Part shown: piece by piece, positions 26,073 to 34,580 of the stretch
Layout of the letters: each line of letters opens with the position of its first letter
Numbering within the stretch: the first letter of the stretch is position 1
NCBI RefSeq assembly: GCF_008727815.1
Contig: NZ_CP044230.1
Location: forward strand, 1,658,001-1,722,000
Reading direction: 5' to 3'
Source: Streptococcus sp. LPB0220
GTDB taxonomy: Bacteria; Bacillota; Bacilli; Lactobacillales; Streptococcaceae
Length of the DNA stretch: 64,000 nt
The notes under the pieces: model-generated
What the model saw: only the letters and a program-made list of their open reading frames with translations
Databases searched by the model: none
Told to the model about the DNA's origin: nothing
Made by a program: the position numbers and the translations under genes

Positions 26073-26101
26073 AGAATACCATTTTCAAGAGAGGAAGACA
26101 A
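26073..26101 (-). promoter_or_regulatory. Promoter of the glycosyltransferase cluster
   Basis: Minus-strand -35 TTGTCT (26096-26101), 17-bp spacer, -10 TATTCT (26073-26078), 25 bases before the GT8 start. It lies just after the codY-pncA terminator. Confidence 0.5.
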
Positions 26102-26115
26102 TTTCTAGGCCCCAA

Positions 26116-26150
26116 AAAAGAGGCCTAAACAAATGTCTATGACCTCTTTT
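26116..26150 (-). terminator. Terminator of codY-pncA
   Basis: Minus strand AAAAGAGG paired with CCTCTTTT over a long loop, followed by TT, just beyond the pncA stop codon. Confidence 0.6.
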
Positions 26151-26161
26151 ACAATGTTTTC

Positions 26162-26740
26162 TTATTTAGTTTCTAATACAGCTAGTGCGTCGTCTACCAA
26201 GCTTGCCCCTAAGACATGCTTAAAATGATTCAAGGCAAACTGGTGATTTTCAGGAGTGAGCGACGCCACTGCAGGTTCTACGACTTCGATCTGGTAGCCG
26301 AGATTGTAGGCATCAACCGCTGTATGAAGGACACAGATATCAGTCAAGACACCTGTCAAAATAACGGTATCTACATGGCGTTCCCGCAGGCGGATATCTA
26401 GGTCCGTTCCTGAAAAAGCAGAATAATGACGTTTATCCATCCAAAAGACGCGTGGATCCGCTTTATGCTCCTGATAAAAATCTGCCAAAGGGCCGTACAA
26501 ATCACGTCCACTGGTCCCAATGATATTATGAGGTGGGAAGAGCTTGCTTTCAGGATGAAATGGATCCTCTACGTCATGCGCATCAATGGCAAAAAAGACA
26601 TAGGCTCCTTGGTCAAAGGCCAATTGGGTCACCTGAGCAATGGTCTCAGAAATGGCTTGTGCAGGAGCACCTGCCGTAAGCTTACCATCATCTGCTACGA
26701 AATCGACAGTGTAGTCAATTGAAATCAAGGCTTTAGTCAT
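26162..26740 (-). CDS. pncA: Nicotinamidase / isochorismatase-family cysteine hydrolase
   Basis: A 192-aa cysteine hydrolase. The catalytic triad is visible: Asp near residue 9 (SIDYTVDF), Lys in WMDKRHYSAF, and Cys in LTDICVLHTAVDAY; the family cis-peptide LTGVLTD precedes it. FFAIDAHDVEDPFHPES holds the metal-binding Asp and His residues of nicotinamidases. It deamidates nicotinamide to nicotinate for NAD salvage. The start overlaps the codY stop (TAATG), an arrangement conserved in pneumococci, so it shares the CodY-controlled promoter. Confidence 0.88.
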   Translation of the reverse strand: MTKALISIDYTVDFVADDGKLTAGAPAQAISETIAQVTQLAFDQGAYVFFAIDAHDVEDPFHPESKLFPPHNIIGTSGRDLYGPLADFYQEHKADPRVFWMDKRHYSAFSGTDLDIRLRERHVDTVILTGVLTDICVLHTAVDAYNLGYQIEVVEPAVASLTPENHQFALNHFKHVLGASLVDDALAVLETK

Positions 26741-27528
26741 TAGTAATCTCTTTTCTTAATTTCCTCAAAGATATCTGGAATCAACACCTTGAGATAGGTT
26801 CCCTTCATTCCAAGAGAACGGCTTTCAATAATACCAGCTGACTCCAATTTCCGGAGTGCATTGACAATCACAGAGCGAGTAATGCCAATCCGATCCGCGA
26901 TGATAGAAGCAGTCAACTGTCCCTCATTTCCTTTCAATTCACTAAGGATGGCAGAAACAGCCCGCAACTCCGAGTAAGACAAGGTATTGACAGCCATATT
27001 CACCGCTGTCCGACGACGAATATTCTTCTCGTCTTCCTCGCGTTGGTAGTTCAACATTTGAATTCCTACCACGGTACTCGCAATCTCAACCAAGATCAAA
27101 TCATCATCCGCAAACTGTTTATCATTGCGCCAAATGATCAAGGAACCCAACCGAATCCCAGAAACATGAATAGGCGCAATGGTGGTCAAGCCATCAGGAA
27201 ATTCAGACTTGGTTTCGACCGGAAAGATACTCAAATCATGGTCCACATCTAAATTAGCTTCTGTATCGTAGACTAAACTAGCTGCCTTGGCATAATCTTC
27301 TGGTAATTTTTTATTTTGAAAGAAAGCTTCTACCCGGTCATTGTTGGTCTTGTAACGCATGAAATAACCAAGAAGGGTTCCCTTGCTATTAATGATACAG
27401 GCATTACAGTGGATAATATCCGCTAATTGCTGGGCAATATCATTATAAGGCATCTCGAACTGCAACTGTTCATCAGTCCGTTTCAAGATGGATGTAATTT
27501 TACGTGTCTTTTCTAATAAGTTTGCCAT
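26740..27528 (-). CDS. codY: GTP-sensing / branched-chain amino-acid responsive repressor CodY
   Basis: A 262-aa global regulator. An N-terminal GAF domain ([17 protein letters not shown] onward, with the effector pocket around residues 60-100) is followed by a winged [23 protein letters not shown], then [15 protein letters not shown]. It represses amino-acid uptake and biosynthesis genes when isoleucine-type ligands are plentiful. Its own promoter carries a near-perfect CodY box (27587-27601), so autoregulation is expected. Co-transcribed with pncA. Confidence 0.96.
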   Translation of the reverse strand: MANLLEKTRKITSILKRTDEQLQFEMPYNDIAQQLADIIHCNACIINSKGTLLGYFMRYKTNNDRVEAFFQNKKLPEDYAKAASLVYDTEANLDVDHDLSIFPVETKSEFPDGLTTIAPIHVSGIRLGSLIIWRNDKQFADDDLILVEIASTVVGIQMLNYQREEDEKNIRRRTAVNMAVNTLSYSELRAVSAILSELKGNEGQLTASIIADRIGITRSVIVNALRKLESAGIIESRSLGMKGTYLKVLIPDIFEEIKKRDY

Positions 27529-27554
27529 AATAAACCTCGCATATAGTCAGCTCA

Positions 27555-27601
27555 AGTATATCATATAAGTGTGGGAATTTCAAACAAATTATCTGAAAAT
27601 T
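27555..27601 (-). promoter_or_regulatory. codY promoter with CodY box
   Basis: Minus-strand -35 TTGAAA (27578-27583), 17-bp spacer, -10 TATACT (27555-27560). Directly upstream, bases 27587-27601 read AATTATCTGAAAATT, one mismatch from the CodY consensus AATTTTCWGAAAATT. Confidence 0.8.
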
Positions 27602-27682
27602 ATTTATTTTTTCTACAATTATGCGCAATTCAGAAAAATGTCGTTTCGATGACATGGATTTTATAAAATGAATCAAAAAAAA

Positions 27683-27706
27683 GATTGAAGACTTTCCTCT
27701 TCAATC
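27683..27706 (-). terminator. Terminator of the aminotransferase gene
   Basis: Minus strand GATTGAAGA paired with TCTTCAATC, then TTTTTTTT, directly after the aminotransferase stop. Confidence 0.8.
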
Positions 27707-27716
27707 CTTTATCTAA

Positions 27717-28931
27717 TTAACGTTTGTATTGCTTCAAGAAACGAGTCATTTTTTCTTGAATTTGAGCTAACTCATCGACACGTGGAAGGTAAACGATCCG
27801 GAAGTGATCTGGATCTTTCCAGTTAAAGCCACGGCCATGAACCAAGAGAATTTTTTCTTGCTTCAAGAACTCTAAAACAAATTGCTCGTCATCATCCACG
27901 CGGTACATGTCCCGATCAATCTTAGGGAAGATATAGAGACCAGCCTTTGGCTTAACAGCTGAGAGGCCTGGAATATCATTGATGGCTTTGTAGATAAAGT
28001 TCCGTTGTTCATAAATTCGACCACCTGGAAGTAAAAGTTCATCCACGGATTGGTAGCCTCCAAGAGAGGTTTGCACAACATGTTGAGACAAGACATTTGA
28101 ACAAAGACGCATATTGGACAACATGTTCAAGCCTTCGATATAGCCCTTCACGTGATGCTTTGGTCCGGACAGAACCATCCAACCAACACGGAAACCGGCA
28201 ATCCGGTGAGATTTTGACAAGCCATTCATACTCACACAGAAGAGATCAGGCGCTAAACTTGCGATAGCCGTGTGTTTTTCACCATCCATGACCAAGCGAT
28301 CGTAAATTTCATCCGCAAAGATGATCAAGTTATTTTGACGAGCGATCTCTACAATCTCAAGCAGGATCTCATCTGGATAGAGGGCACCTGTTGGGTTATT
28401 CGGGTTGATGACAACGATAGCCTTAGTGTTTGAGGTGATTTTCGACTTGATATCTTCAATATCTGGATACCAGTTTGCTTCTTCATCACAAAGATAGTGA
28501 ACCGCATTCCCACCAGCTAGGCTGACGGCTGCTGTCCAAAGAGGATAGTCCGGCATGGGAACCAAGACTTCATCCCCATTGTCGAGCAGTCCTTGCATGG
28601 ACATGACGATCAGCTCACTCACTCCATTCCCAAGGTAAATATCATCAATATCCACATTTGGAATTTTTTTCAACTGGCAGTACTGCATGATAGCCTTGCG
28701 GGCTGAAAAGATTCCTTTTGAGTCTGAATAGCCTTCACTATCACGCGCATTCATGATCAAATCATGGATAACTTCATCTGGAGCTGTAAAGCCAAATTCA
28801 GCAGGATTCCCTGTATTCAAACGGAGAATTTTTTCTCCATTTGCTCGCATGCGCATGGCTTCTTCCAAGACTGGACCACGAATATCATAAGCGACATGTT
28901 CGAGTTTGCTTGATTTATTATATTCCTTCAT
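27717..28931 (-). CDS. PLP-dependent aminotransferase, AlaA-like
   Basis: A 404-aa fold-type I class I/II aminotransferase. Visible: LNTGNPAEFGF substrate loop, GNGVSELI cofactor phosphate region, VINPNNPTGALY, IFADEIYDRLV with the Asp-Tyr pair, and GLSKSHRIAGFRVGW with the Schiff-base lysine; RIVYLP holds the carboxylate-binding Arg. The closest remembered group is glutamate-pyruvate (alanine) aminotransferase AlaA/YfbQ. Monocistronic, between the codY and uspA promoters, ended by a strong terminator. Confidence 0.88.
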   Translation of the reverse strand: MKEYNKSSKLEHVAYDIRGPVLEEAMRMRANGEKILRLNTGNPAEFGFTAPDEVIHDLIMNARDSEGYSDSKGIFSARKAIMQYCQLKKIPNVDIDDIYLGNGVSELIVMSMQGLLDNGDEVLVPMPDYPLWTAAVSLAGGNAVHYLCDEEANWYPDIEDIKSKITSNTKAIVVINPNNPTGALYPDEILLEIVEIARQNNLIIFADEIYDRLVMDGEKHTAIASLAPDLFCVSMNGLSKSHRIAGFRVGWMVLSGPKHHVKGYIEGLNMLSNMRLCSNVLSQHVVQTSLGGYQSVDELLLPGGRIYEQRNFIYKAINDIPGLSAVKPKAGLYIFPKIDRDMYRVDDDEQFVLEFLKQEKILLVHGRGFNWKDPDHFRIVYLPRVDELAQIQEKMTRFLKQYKR

Positions 28932-29043
28932 ATTCTGCCTCGATTCACGAAATTATCTCTATTATACCACTAGTTGAAATAGAGTACAAACCGAGGACTT
29001 TAAAAATTCAGCAAAAATATACTAGAAAAAGCGAGACTTTACC

Positions 29044-29072
29044 TTTACATTCTAGCCTAAAAGGGATAAAAT
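29044..29072 (+). promoter_or_regulatory. Promoter of the universal stress protein gene
   Basis: Plus-strand -35 TTTACA (29044-29049), 17-bp spacer, -10 TAAAAT (29067-29072), followed by a roughly 60-base leader and an AAGGAGG ribosome site before the ATG at 29141. Confidence 0.65.
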
Positions 29073-29140
29073 ATAAGTGTATAAGGAATAGAGTTACCTT
29101 CTATTCTATCCATGTTTTCAAGCTATAAGGAGGTAGGATT

Positions 29141-29593
29141 ATGTCTCAAAAATATGAAAACATCATGGTCGCTGTCGACGGTTCCCATGAAGCAGAATTA
29201 GCCTTTGAAAAAGGGGTTAATGTATCTCTTCGCAACGGCTCTAAATTGACTATTGCCCACGTCATCGATACCCGTGCCCTTCAAAGCGTCTCAACTTTTG
29301 ATGCTGAGGTCTACGAAGAATTGCAAGAAGAAGCCAACGAATTGCTCAAGGGCTACAAGGAACGTGCTGAAAAAGTCGGCGTTCAAAATGTTGTGACTGT
29401 TGTAGAAATGGGAAATCCAAAAGTCCTCTTAGCCAATGATATCCCAAGTAAGGAAGGGGTTGACCTTATTATGGTCGGGGCTACCGGACTCAATGCCTTC
29501 GAACGTTTAATGGTCGGATCCTCCTCAGAATATATCCTTCGCCACGCCAAAGTAGACTTACTAGTAGTACGTGATAAGGATAAAACCATGTAA
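29141..29593 (+). CDS. Universal stress protein, UspA family
   Basis: A 150-aa single-domain USP of the ATP-binding class. It opens YENIMVAVDGSHEAELAF, with the conserved Asp, and ends with the nucleotide motif G-x2-G-x9-G-S (GATGLNAFERLMVGSSSEYI). These dimeric cytoplasmic proteins are induced by stress or stationary phase; the molecular role is unclear. It is one of few plus-strand genes here. Its 3' region contains a large palindromic element (29607-29757) and a bidirectional terminator shared with the convergent HAD gene. Confidence 0.9.
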   Translation: MSQKYENIMVAVDGSHEAELAFEKGVNVSLRNGSKLTIAHVIDTRALQSVSTFDAEVYEELQEEANELLKGYKERAEKVGVQNVVTVVEMGNPKVLLANDIPSKEGVDLIMVGATGLNAFERLMVGSSSEYILRHAKVDLLVVRDKDKTM

Positions 29594-29606
29594 GAAAGAA
29601 AAAGTT

Positions 29607-29757
29607 ATATTGAAAACTTTCCTTAGGTGAGTACGGACGTCAGCGAACTTCTTCGAAGTTCCATGACTAAGTTTTGAGCCTAAGGTCTCAAAACTCCCGA
29701 GTGCTAGAAACAATAGTGTTTCTAGCACTTGTCTCACGGTGGAAAGTTTTTCAATAT
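29607..29757. repeat. Cloverleaf-like palindromic element (possible MITE or structured RNA)
   Basis: A 151-bp element with terminal inverted repeats ATATTGAAAACTTTCC (29607-29622) and GGAAAGTTTTTCAATAT (29741-29757), an inner GTGAG/CTCAC pair (627-631 with 733-737 of the 29 kb region), and three internal hairpins: GAACTTC/GAAGTTC (29645-29661), AGTTTTGAG/CTCAAAACT (29670-29695) and a perfect 12-bp stem GTGCTAGAAACA/TGTTTCTAGCAC (29701-29728). It begins 13 bases after the uspA stop. It is not a BOX element; I could not match it with confidence to RUP or SPRITE. Confidence 0.75.
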
Positions 29758-29846
29758 TTTTTATAAATTTTAAAAATAAGAACATATTTCGACTTCTTTG
29801 TAGAGCACTTTACTTATCTTAGTAAAAAATAGTTTGTCTACATTCT

Positions 29847-29882
29847 AAAAAAGGTTTGGAACCTTTGTTCCAAACCTTTTTT
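29847..29882. terminator. Bidirectional terminator between uspA and the HAD gene
   Basis: Perfect 16-bp stem AAAAAAGGTTTGGAAC-cttt-GTTCCAAACCTTTTTT, with A/T runs on both sides so it works in both directions. Its right arm overlaps the stop codon of the HAD gene. Confidence 0.9.
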
Positions 29883-31281
29883 AGTTGTCTTTTTTTGCTT
29901 CTTTTTGTTTTGCATGTTTTTCGTAGGCCTTGAGCTGGCGATCGAGTTCTTTTTTGATGGCTGGTTCTGGGGCGTATTTTTCTTCCCAATCATCTGGCTT
30001 CAGAATTTTGTGGGTTACTGGATCAAAGTGCGCCTTTCCATCTGGGAAAATCTTGCCCATATTGGCCCGGTGAACAATCTCAAAGACCTCTTCAGGATCA
30101 ACTCCCATTAGTACAAAGCTACCATAAGTCAGATAGAGGGTATCAATTAAGGCATCAACCTGCCCTACCATGGAGATCTCAGCTGGATGCTTGCTCCGAA
30201 CCTTATCTGCAGCCTTATCCAAGGCTTCGTGAAGAGCTGCTACCGAGCGGTCAAATTCTTCCTCACTTGTGCTAGCTGCTCGGACAAATTCAACCAACTC
30301 CTCTTGCTTGAACATGGTTCGATAAAGGGCGTCTTGAGGCTGCCAAACAACTGGTTTCTCCTGGGTTTCCCCATCCATCACACCATGGAAGGTTTTGACC
30401 TTATTGAAGTGATCATCCTTAGAAAGAAAGAGTTCTTTCTCTGAGAGAATACCAAAGTGTTGCAGGGCCTTTTGAATGCCATCCTTGCCATTACTGGTCG
30501 TGGTATGCTTGGCAATTGCCTTGACACTGGTCGTCCCATTTCCCATCGCAATAGACAAGCCAACACCTGACAGCATCTCTAAGTCATTATCAGAATCTCC
30601 AAAAGCCATCACTTCATCGATGTCAAAGCCAAATTCCTGACCAACGATGCGGATCCCTTCTAACTTGGAAATGCCTGGGTTGAGGACATCTGCTGCAAAT
30701 GGACTAGACCGTGTGAATTTCAGATCCGGAAACTCTTTTTCAATTTTTGCAGTCTCTTCTGGACTCGATAAGATCAACACTTGGTAGATCGGTTCTTGCG
30801 CTAGTGCATAGAGGGTGTCCTGATCTTGTGGGACGACCTTGCTGACAACTTTGTTAAATCCTCGACTGACTGTACGGGCCATTTTACGGGGCACAAAGCG
30901 ACTGGACCAGGTTGAAATAGGACTCATCCCAAAACTCATGATCCGAGAACCAAATACCCCATCCTTGGTACCGAGAGCAATTTCCTTACGGTGTTCTCGA
31001 GCATAGTCAATTAGTTGGTGCAGACTCTTTTTATCGATTGGGCTAGTAAACAGCACGCGGTCCTTGGTCAAAATATACTGACCATTATAGGTCACTGCAA
31101 AATCAAAACCATAGCGTTCCATAAACGGTTTGACAAAGGCCGGTCCCCGACCTGTCGCAAGACCTACATAGATCCCTTCTTCCTTTAAAGACTGAATGGC
31201 TTTTTCTGTTGATTTTAGGACCGCTCGACTATCATTGACCAAGGTTCCATCGATATCAAAAAAGACTGCTTTTATTTCCAT
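29881..31281 (-). CDS. Cof-type HAD hydrolase fused to a PRA-PH/MazG-like domain
   Basis: A 466-aa two-domain protein. Residues 1 to about 275 are a Cof-type HAD phosphatase: nucleophile motif FDIDGTLV (Asp9, Asp11), GLATGRGP, and FGDSDNDLEML. Residues about 310-435 form an all-helical region resembling phosphoribosyl-ATP pyrophosphohydrolase/MazG-type NTP pyrophosphatases (EEEFDRSVAALHEALDKAAD, VGQVDALIDTLYLTYGSFV). A Lys-rich tail ends it. I infer a combined nucleotide pyrophosphatase and phosphatase; the substrate is unknown. Such fusions occur in streptococci. Confidence 0.78.
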   Translation of the reverse strand: MEIKAVFFDIDGTLVNDSRAVLKSTEKAIQSLKEEGIYVGLATGRGPAFVKPFMERYGFDFAVTYNGQYILTKDRVLFTSPIDKKSLHQLIDYAREHRKEIALGTKDGVFGSRIMSFGMSPISTWSSRFVPRKMARTVSRGFNKVVSKVVPQDQDTLYALAQEPIYQVLILSSPEETAKIEKEFPDLKFTRSSPFAADVLNPGISKLEGIRIVGQEFGFDIDEVMAFGDSDNDLEMLSGVGLSIAMGNGTTSVKAIAKHTTTSNGKDGIQKALQHFGILSEKELFLSKDDHFNKVKTFHGVMDGETQEKPVVWQPQDALYRTMFKQEELVEFVRAASTSEEEFDRSVAALHEALDKAADKVRSKHPAEISMVGQVDALIDTLYLTYGSFVLMGVDPEEVFEIVHRANMGKIFPDGKAHFDPVTHKILKPDDWEEKYAPEPAIKKELDRQLKAYEKHAKQKEAKKDN

Positions 31282-31343
31282 GTCTACTGTTTCTTTCTTT
31301 TTATGATAAAATAAATTATATCACATATTCCAAGGAGCTTCAC

Positions 31344-32306
31344 ATGTTTAAGAAAATTTTAGCACTACATACCGGAGGGACCATTTCGATGGCGGCAGAT
31401 GACTCTGGGGCAGTGATTACCAATGAAGTCAATCCCATGACCCAAGTTACTTCACCAATTGAAGGGATTGCAGTCACCTCAGAGGACTTCTTCAACCTTC
31501 CCAGCCCTCAAATGACCCCCCGTCACATGTTAGCTCTATATCAAAAAATCAAAGAGGAAGCCCACAACTACGACGGCATCGTCATCACTCATGGGACAGA
31601 TACGCTGGAAGAAACGGCTTATTTCTTGGATACCATGGAGTTACCAGAGATTGCTGTGGTCATTACAGGAGCTATGCGAAGCTCCAATGAGCTCGGAAGC
31701 GATGGTGTCTATAATTTTCTGACAGCCCTTCGAGTAGCTGCCGATCCAAAAGCACGCGATAAAGGGGTCTTAGTCGTCATGAACGATGAAATTCATGCGG
31801 CTAAGTACGTCACCAAAACTCATACCACCAATGTCAGTACCTTTCAGACACCAACCCACGGTCCACTAGGTTTGGTCATGAAAAAGGAAATCCTCTTCTT
31901 TAAAACAGCCGAGCCAAGGGTGCGCTTTGATCTCGATACCATCGATGGTTTCGTTCCGATCATTGCTACCTACGCAGGGATGAAATCCGATCTGCTGGAC
32001 ATGCTGGATCTTTCAAAGCTGGATGGTCTCATTATCGAAGCCTTTGGAGCTGGAAACATCCCTAAAGAAACGGCACATAAACTCCAAGAGCTTATAGATG
32101 CAGGCCTTCCAATCGCTTTAGTATCCCGTTGCTTCAATGGAATCGCTGAACCCGTCTACGCATATGAAGGAGGAGGCGTCCAACTCCATCAAGCAGGTGT
32201 CTTTTTCATCAAAGAATTAAATGCACCCAAAGCGCGCATCAAACTCCTCATCGCCCTCAATGCCGGCCTAAAAGGACAAGAACTCAAAGACTATATCGAA
32301 GGGTAA
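31344..32306 (+). CDS. L-asparaginase (type I)
   Basis: A 320-aa asparaginase that hydrolyses asparagine to aspartate and ammonia. The first catalytic threonine is in LHTGGTISM and the second in ITHGTDTLEETAYFL; PEIAVVITGAMRSSNELGSDG is the usual third motif. No signal peptide, so it is cytoplasmic (AnsA-like). ATG at 31344 has a CAAGGAG site. It is transcribed alone on the plus strand, convergent with recG, followed by the AAGATACAAAGGGC motif and a strong terminator. Confidence 0.9.
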   Translation: MFKKILALHTGGTISMAADDSGAVITNEVNPMTQVTSPIEGIAVTSEDFFNLPSPQMTPRHMLALYQKIKEEAHNYDGIVITHGTDTLEETAYFLDTMELPEIAVVITGAMRSSNELGSDGVYNFLTALRVAADPKARDKGVLVVMNDEIHAAKYVTKTHTTNVSTFQTPTHGPLGLVMKKEILFFKTAEPRVRFDLDTIDGFVPIIATYAGMKSDLLDMLDLSKLDGLIIEAFGAGNIPKETAHKLQELIDAGLPIALVSRCFNGIAEPVYAYEGGGVQLHQAGVFFIKELNAPKARIKLLIALNAGLKGQELKDYIEG

Positions 32307-32308
32307 AA

Positions 32309-32434
32309 TAAGATACAAAGGGCGTAGCGGATACAGTCAAAATAGGGAATACGACGAAGAATCCAAAAGATTCTAGGAGGATTCATCTTTTTGACACAAT
32401 CCGCAGCCCGTGTTCAATTAATAAGATACAAAGC
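32309..32434 (+). repeat. Imperfect inverted repeat with post-stop motif AAGATACAAAGGGC
   Basis: Right after the asparaginase stop, AAGATACAAAGGGC begins an imperfect inverted repeat: GGGC-GCGGAT-GTCAAAA (about 32319-32341) faces TTTTTGAC-ATCCGC-GCCC (about 32391-32409), with a small inner hairpin AGAATC/GATTCT. A third copy of the motif start (AAGATACAAAGCCCG) is at 32422. The same motif follows the rsmG stop at 473. Function unknown. Confidence 0.5.
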
Positions 32435-32453
32435 CCGTAAAATGCCATCTTAA

Positions 32454-32495
32454 AGGGAGTAGAGTGGAATCCAAAGAATTTCCACTCTACTCCCT
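32454..32495. terminator. Bidirectional terminator between asparaginase and recG
   Basis: Perfect 16-bp stem AGGGAGTAGAGTGGAA / TTCCACTCTACTCCCT around a 10-base loop, with a plus-strand T-run and a minus-strand T-rich side. It lies 9 bases from the recG stop. Confidence 0.85.
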
Positions 32496-32504
32496 TTTTA
32501 TATT

Positions 32505-34520
32505 TTAGTCTAAATGTTCTTTCTTTTCTAAATAAAGCGAGAGCAAATGCCAATCGGGGTGTTCGCGCCAATCTGGCGTGGCTACGATCTTGCTGGCAAC
32601 TTTCCGCGCTTCTTCCAGAATGGGATAATCTTCTACCAAATCCGCCACTTGAAATTCTGGGATCCCAGATTGACGGGTTCCAAAGATTTCACCTGAACCC
32701 CGCATTTTCAAATCTTCTTCCGCCAGCACAAACCCATTGGTTGTCTCTGTCATGATTTTCATGCGCTGCTTGCCACTATCTGTCTTAGGATTGGCTACTA
32801 GAATAGCATAGGATTGCTTGTTTCCCCGACCAACCCGGCCTCGTAGCTGGTGAAGTTGGCTAAGACCAAACCGATCTGCATCCATAATGACCATAACGGT
32901 TGCATTGGGTACGTTGACTCCTACTTCAATAACGGTCGTAGACACCAAAACATCGACTTGGTGCTCTTTAAAGGCCTGCATGATGGCATCTTTTTCTTCA
33001 CTTTTCATCTTCCCGTGAAGCAGAGAAACGCGTGCTCGCTGTCCAAAGAAGGTCTCTAGCTCTTCTTGGAGGGCAAGGGCGTTTTTCAAATCTAGCGCCT
33101 CTGACTCCTCAATCAATGGAGAAATAAAGTAGGCTTGAGAACCTTTGCCAAGTTCTTTGACTAACCAGTCGAGGACCACTTCTAACTGCTCATGCTTGAC
33201 CCAACGTGTGATGATTTCCTTGCGTCCCGCAGGCATCTGATCAATGATGGACACATCCATATCTCCAAAGGCTGTAATAGCCAAGGTCCGGGGAATAGGG
33301 GTAGCCGTCATCATCAGGACGTCTGGATTTTGTCCTTTTTCTCGAAGAATACGGCGCTGGGAAACCCCAAAGCGGTGTTGCTCATCAATAATGACCAAGC
33401 CTAGATCTTGGTAGTGAACTCCCTCTTGAATCAAGGCATGTGTCCCCACAATCAATTGGGCTTTTCCTGAGGCGATCTCTTCTAAGACTTCTCGTTTCTC
33501 AGCCGCCTTTAATCCTCCTGTTAGAAGGGCAATTGGCAAATCTGGAAAAAGATTTTGCAAGCTTTCCTTGTGCTGCTCTGCCAAAATCTCCGTTGGAACC
33601 ATCAAGGCAGCTTGCTTACCAGCACTAATAGCTGCATACATGGCAAGACCGGCCACGACTGTCTTCCCGCTTCCCACATCCCCTTGTAAGAGGCGATTCA
33701 TATGATAAGGAGAAGCCATATCTGTCAAGATTTCATTCAAGCTGTTTTCTTGAGCTTGCGTTAGCTCAAAAGGGAGCTGTTTTTTTCGTTCTGCTAATTT
33801 TTCTGGATTCCAGGCCAAGGAAATCCCTTGGCTGGCATCGTGGTTTTCTTCCTTTAACACTTGGAGTTGCAACTGGAAAAAGAGGAGCTCTTCAAATTTT
33901 ACCCGGCGAAGAGCTTGCTTATACTCTGCTAGATCCTTAGGGAAATGCATAGCTTGCACTGCTTGGGAACGAGACATGAGTTGATAACGCTCTCGTAAGA
34001 TGTGGGGTAGATTCTCTTCTAAAAGCTGGTCCAAGCCCTGGTCGAACGCTATTTTGATCAATTTCACCAGGCTGTTTTGGCTCACTCCTTGTGTCACTCG
34101 ATAGACCGGCTGCAAATCATCTTCCACTTGAGCCAGGAGCTTCATTCCTGTCAAACTCCCCTTGGCCTTGTCCCATTTTCCAAAGATCGCCACTGTCTGC
34201 TGGACCTCGATTTTGTCTGCTAGATAGGGTTGGTTGAAAAAATTAACCGCAATGACCTGGTCTCCCTGTTTGATCGAAAAACGCAAGCGATTTCGTTTGT
34301 AGCCATAATATTGGACATTGGCTGGTGTTGCTACTACCCCAGAGATGACGGCTTTTTCACCATCTTCCAACTCTAAAACATTGCGCGTTTTGAAGTCTTC
34401 ATAGCGAAAGGGGAAATACAAGAGCAGATCTTCTAAGGTTTCAATTCCTAACTTTTTAAATTTTTCCGCCGATTTTGGACCGACTCCAGGAAGTACGGAT
34501 AAGGGTTGGTGTAGATTCAT
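32505..34520 (-). CDS. recG: ATP-dependent DNA helicase RecG
   Basis: A 671-aa helicase that remodels stalled replication forks and branched DNA. The N-terminal wedge domain (LSVLPGVGPKSAEKFKKLGI helix-hairpin-helix; OB fold about 60-160) is followed by RecA-like domains: Walker A GDVGSGKTV, motif II IDEQHRFG, TATPIPRTLA, and the TRG-type C-terminal GRVGRGNKQSYAIL. Length matches the family. Start has AAGGAGG. Part of the conserved order aroF-acpS-alr-recG. Confidence 0.97.
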   Translation of the reverse strand: MNLHQPLSVLPGVGPKSAEKFKKLGIETLEDLLLYFPFRYEDFKTRNVLELEDGEKAVISGVVATPANVQYYGYKRNRLRFSIKQGDQVIAVNFFNQPYLADKIEVQQTVAIFGKWDKAKGSLTGMKLLAQVEDDLQPVYRVTQGVSQNSLVKLIKIAFDQGLDQLLEENLPHILRERYQLMSRSQAVQAMHFPKDLAEYKQALRRVKFEELLFFQLQLQVLKEENHDASQGISLAWNPEKLAERKKQLPFELTQAQENSLNEILTDMASPYHMNRLLQGDVGSGKTVVAGLAMYAAISAGKQAALMVPTEILAEQHKESLQNLFPDLPIALLTGGLKAAEKREVLEEIASGKAQLIVGTHALIQEGVHYQDLGLVIIDEQHRFGVSQRRILREKGQNPDVLMMTATPIPRTLAITAFGDMDVSIIDQMPAGRKEIITRWVKHEQLEVVLDWLVKELGKGSQAYFISPLIEESEALDLKNALALQEELETFFGQRARVSLLHGKMKSEEKDAIMQAFKEHQVDVLVSTTVIEVGVNVPNATVMVIMDADRFGLSQLHQLRGRVGRGNKQSYAILVANPKTDSGKQRMKIMTETTNGFVLAEEDLKMRGSGEIFGTRQSGIPEFQVADLVEDYPILEEARKVASKIVATPDWREHPDWHLLSLYLEKKEHLD

Positions 34521-34546
34521 TTTTCCTCCTTTCTTTTATAAAAAAG

Positions 34547-34575
34547 CAGGCCCATCCGGGAAAATCCCACCTGCT
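34547..34575 (-). terminator. Terminator of the aroF-acpS-alr genes
   Basis: Minus strand GCAGG and GGGA pair with TCCC and CCTGC, followed by TTTTTT. It separates alr from recG. Confidence 0.7.
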
Positions 34576-34580
34576 TCTTC

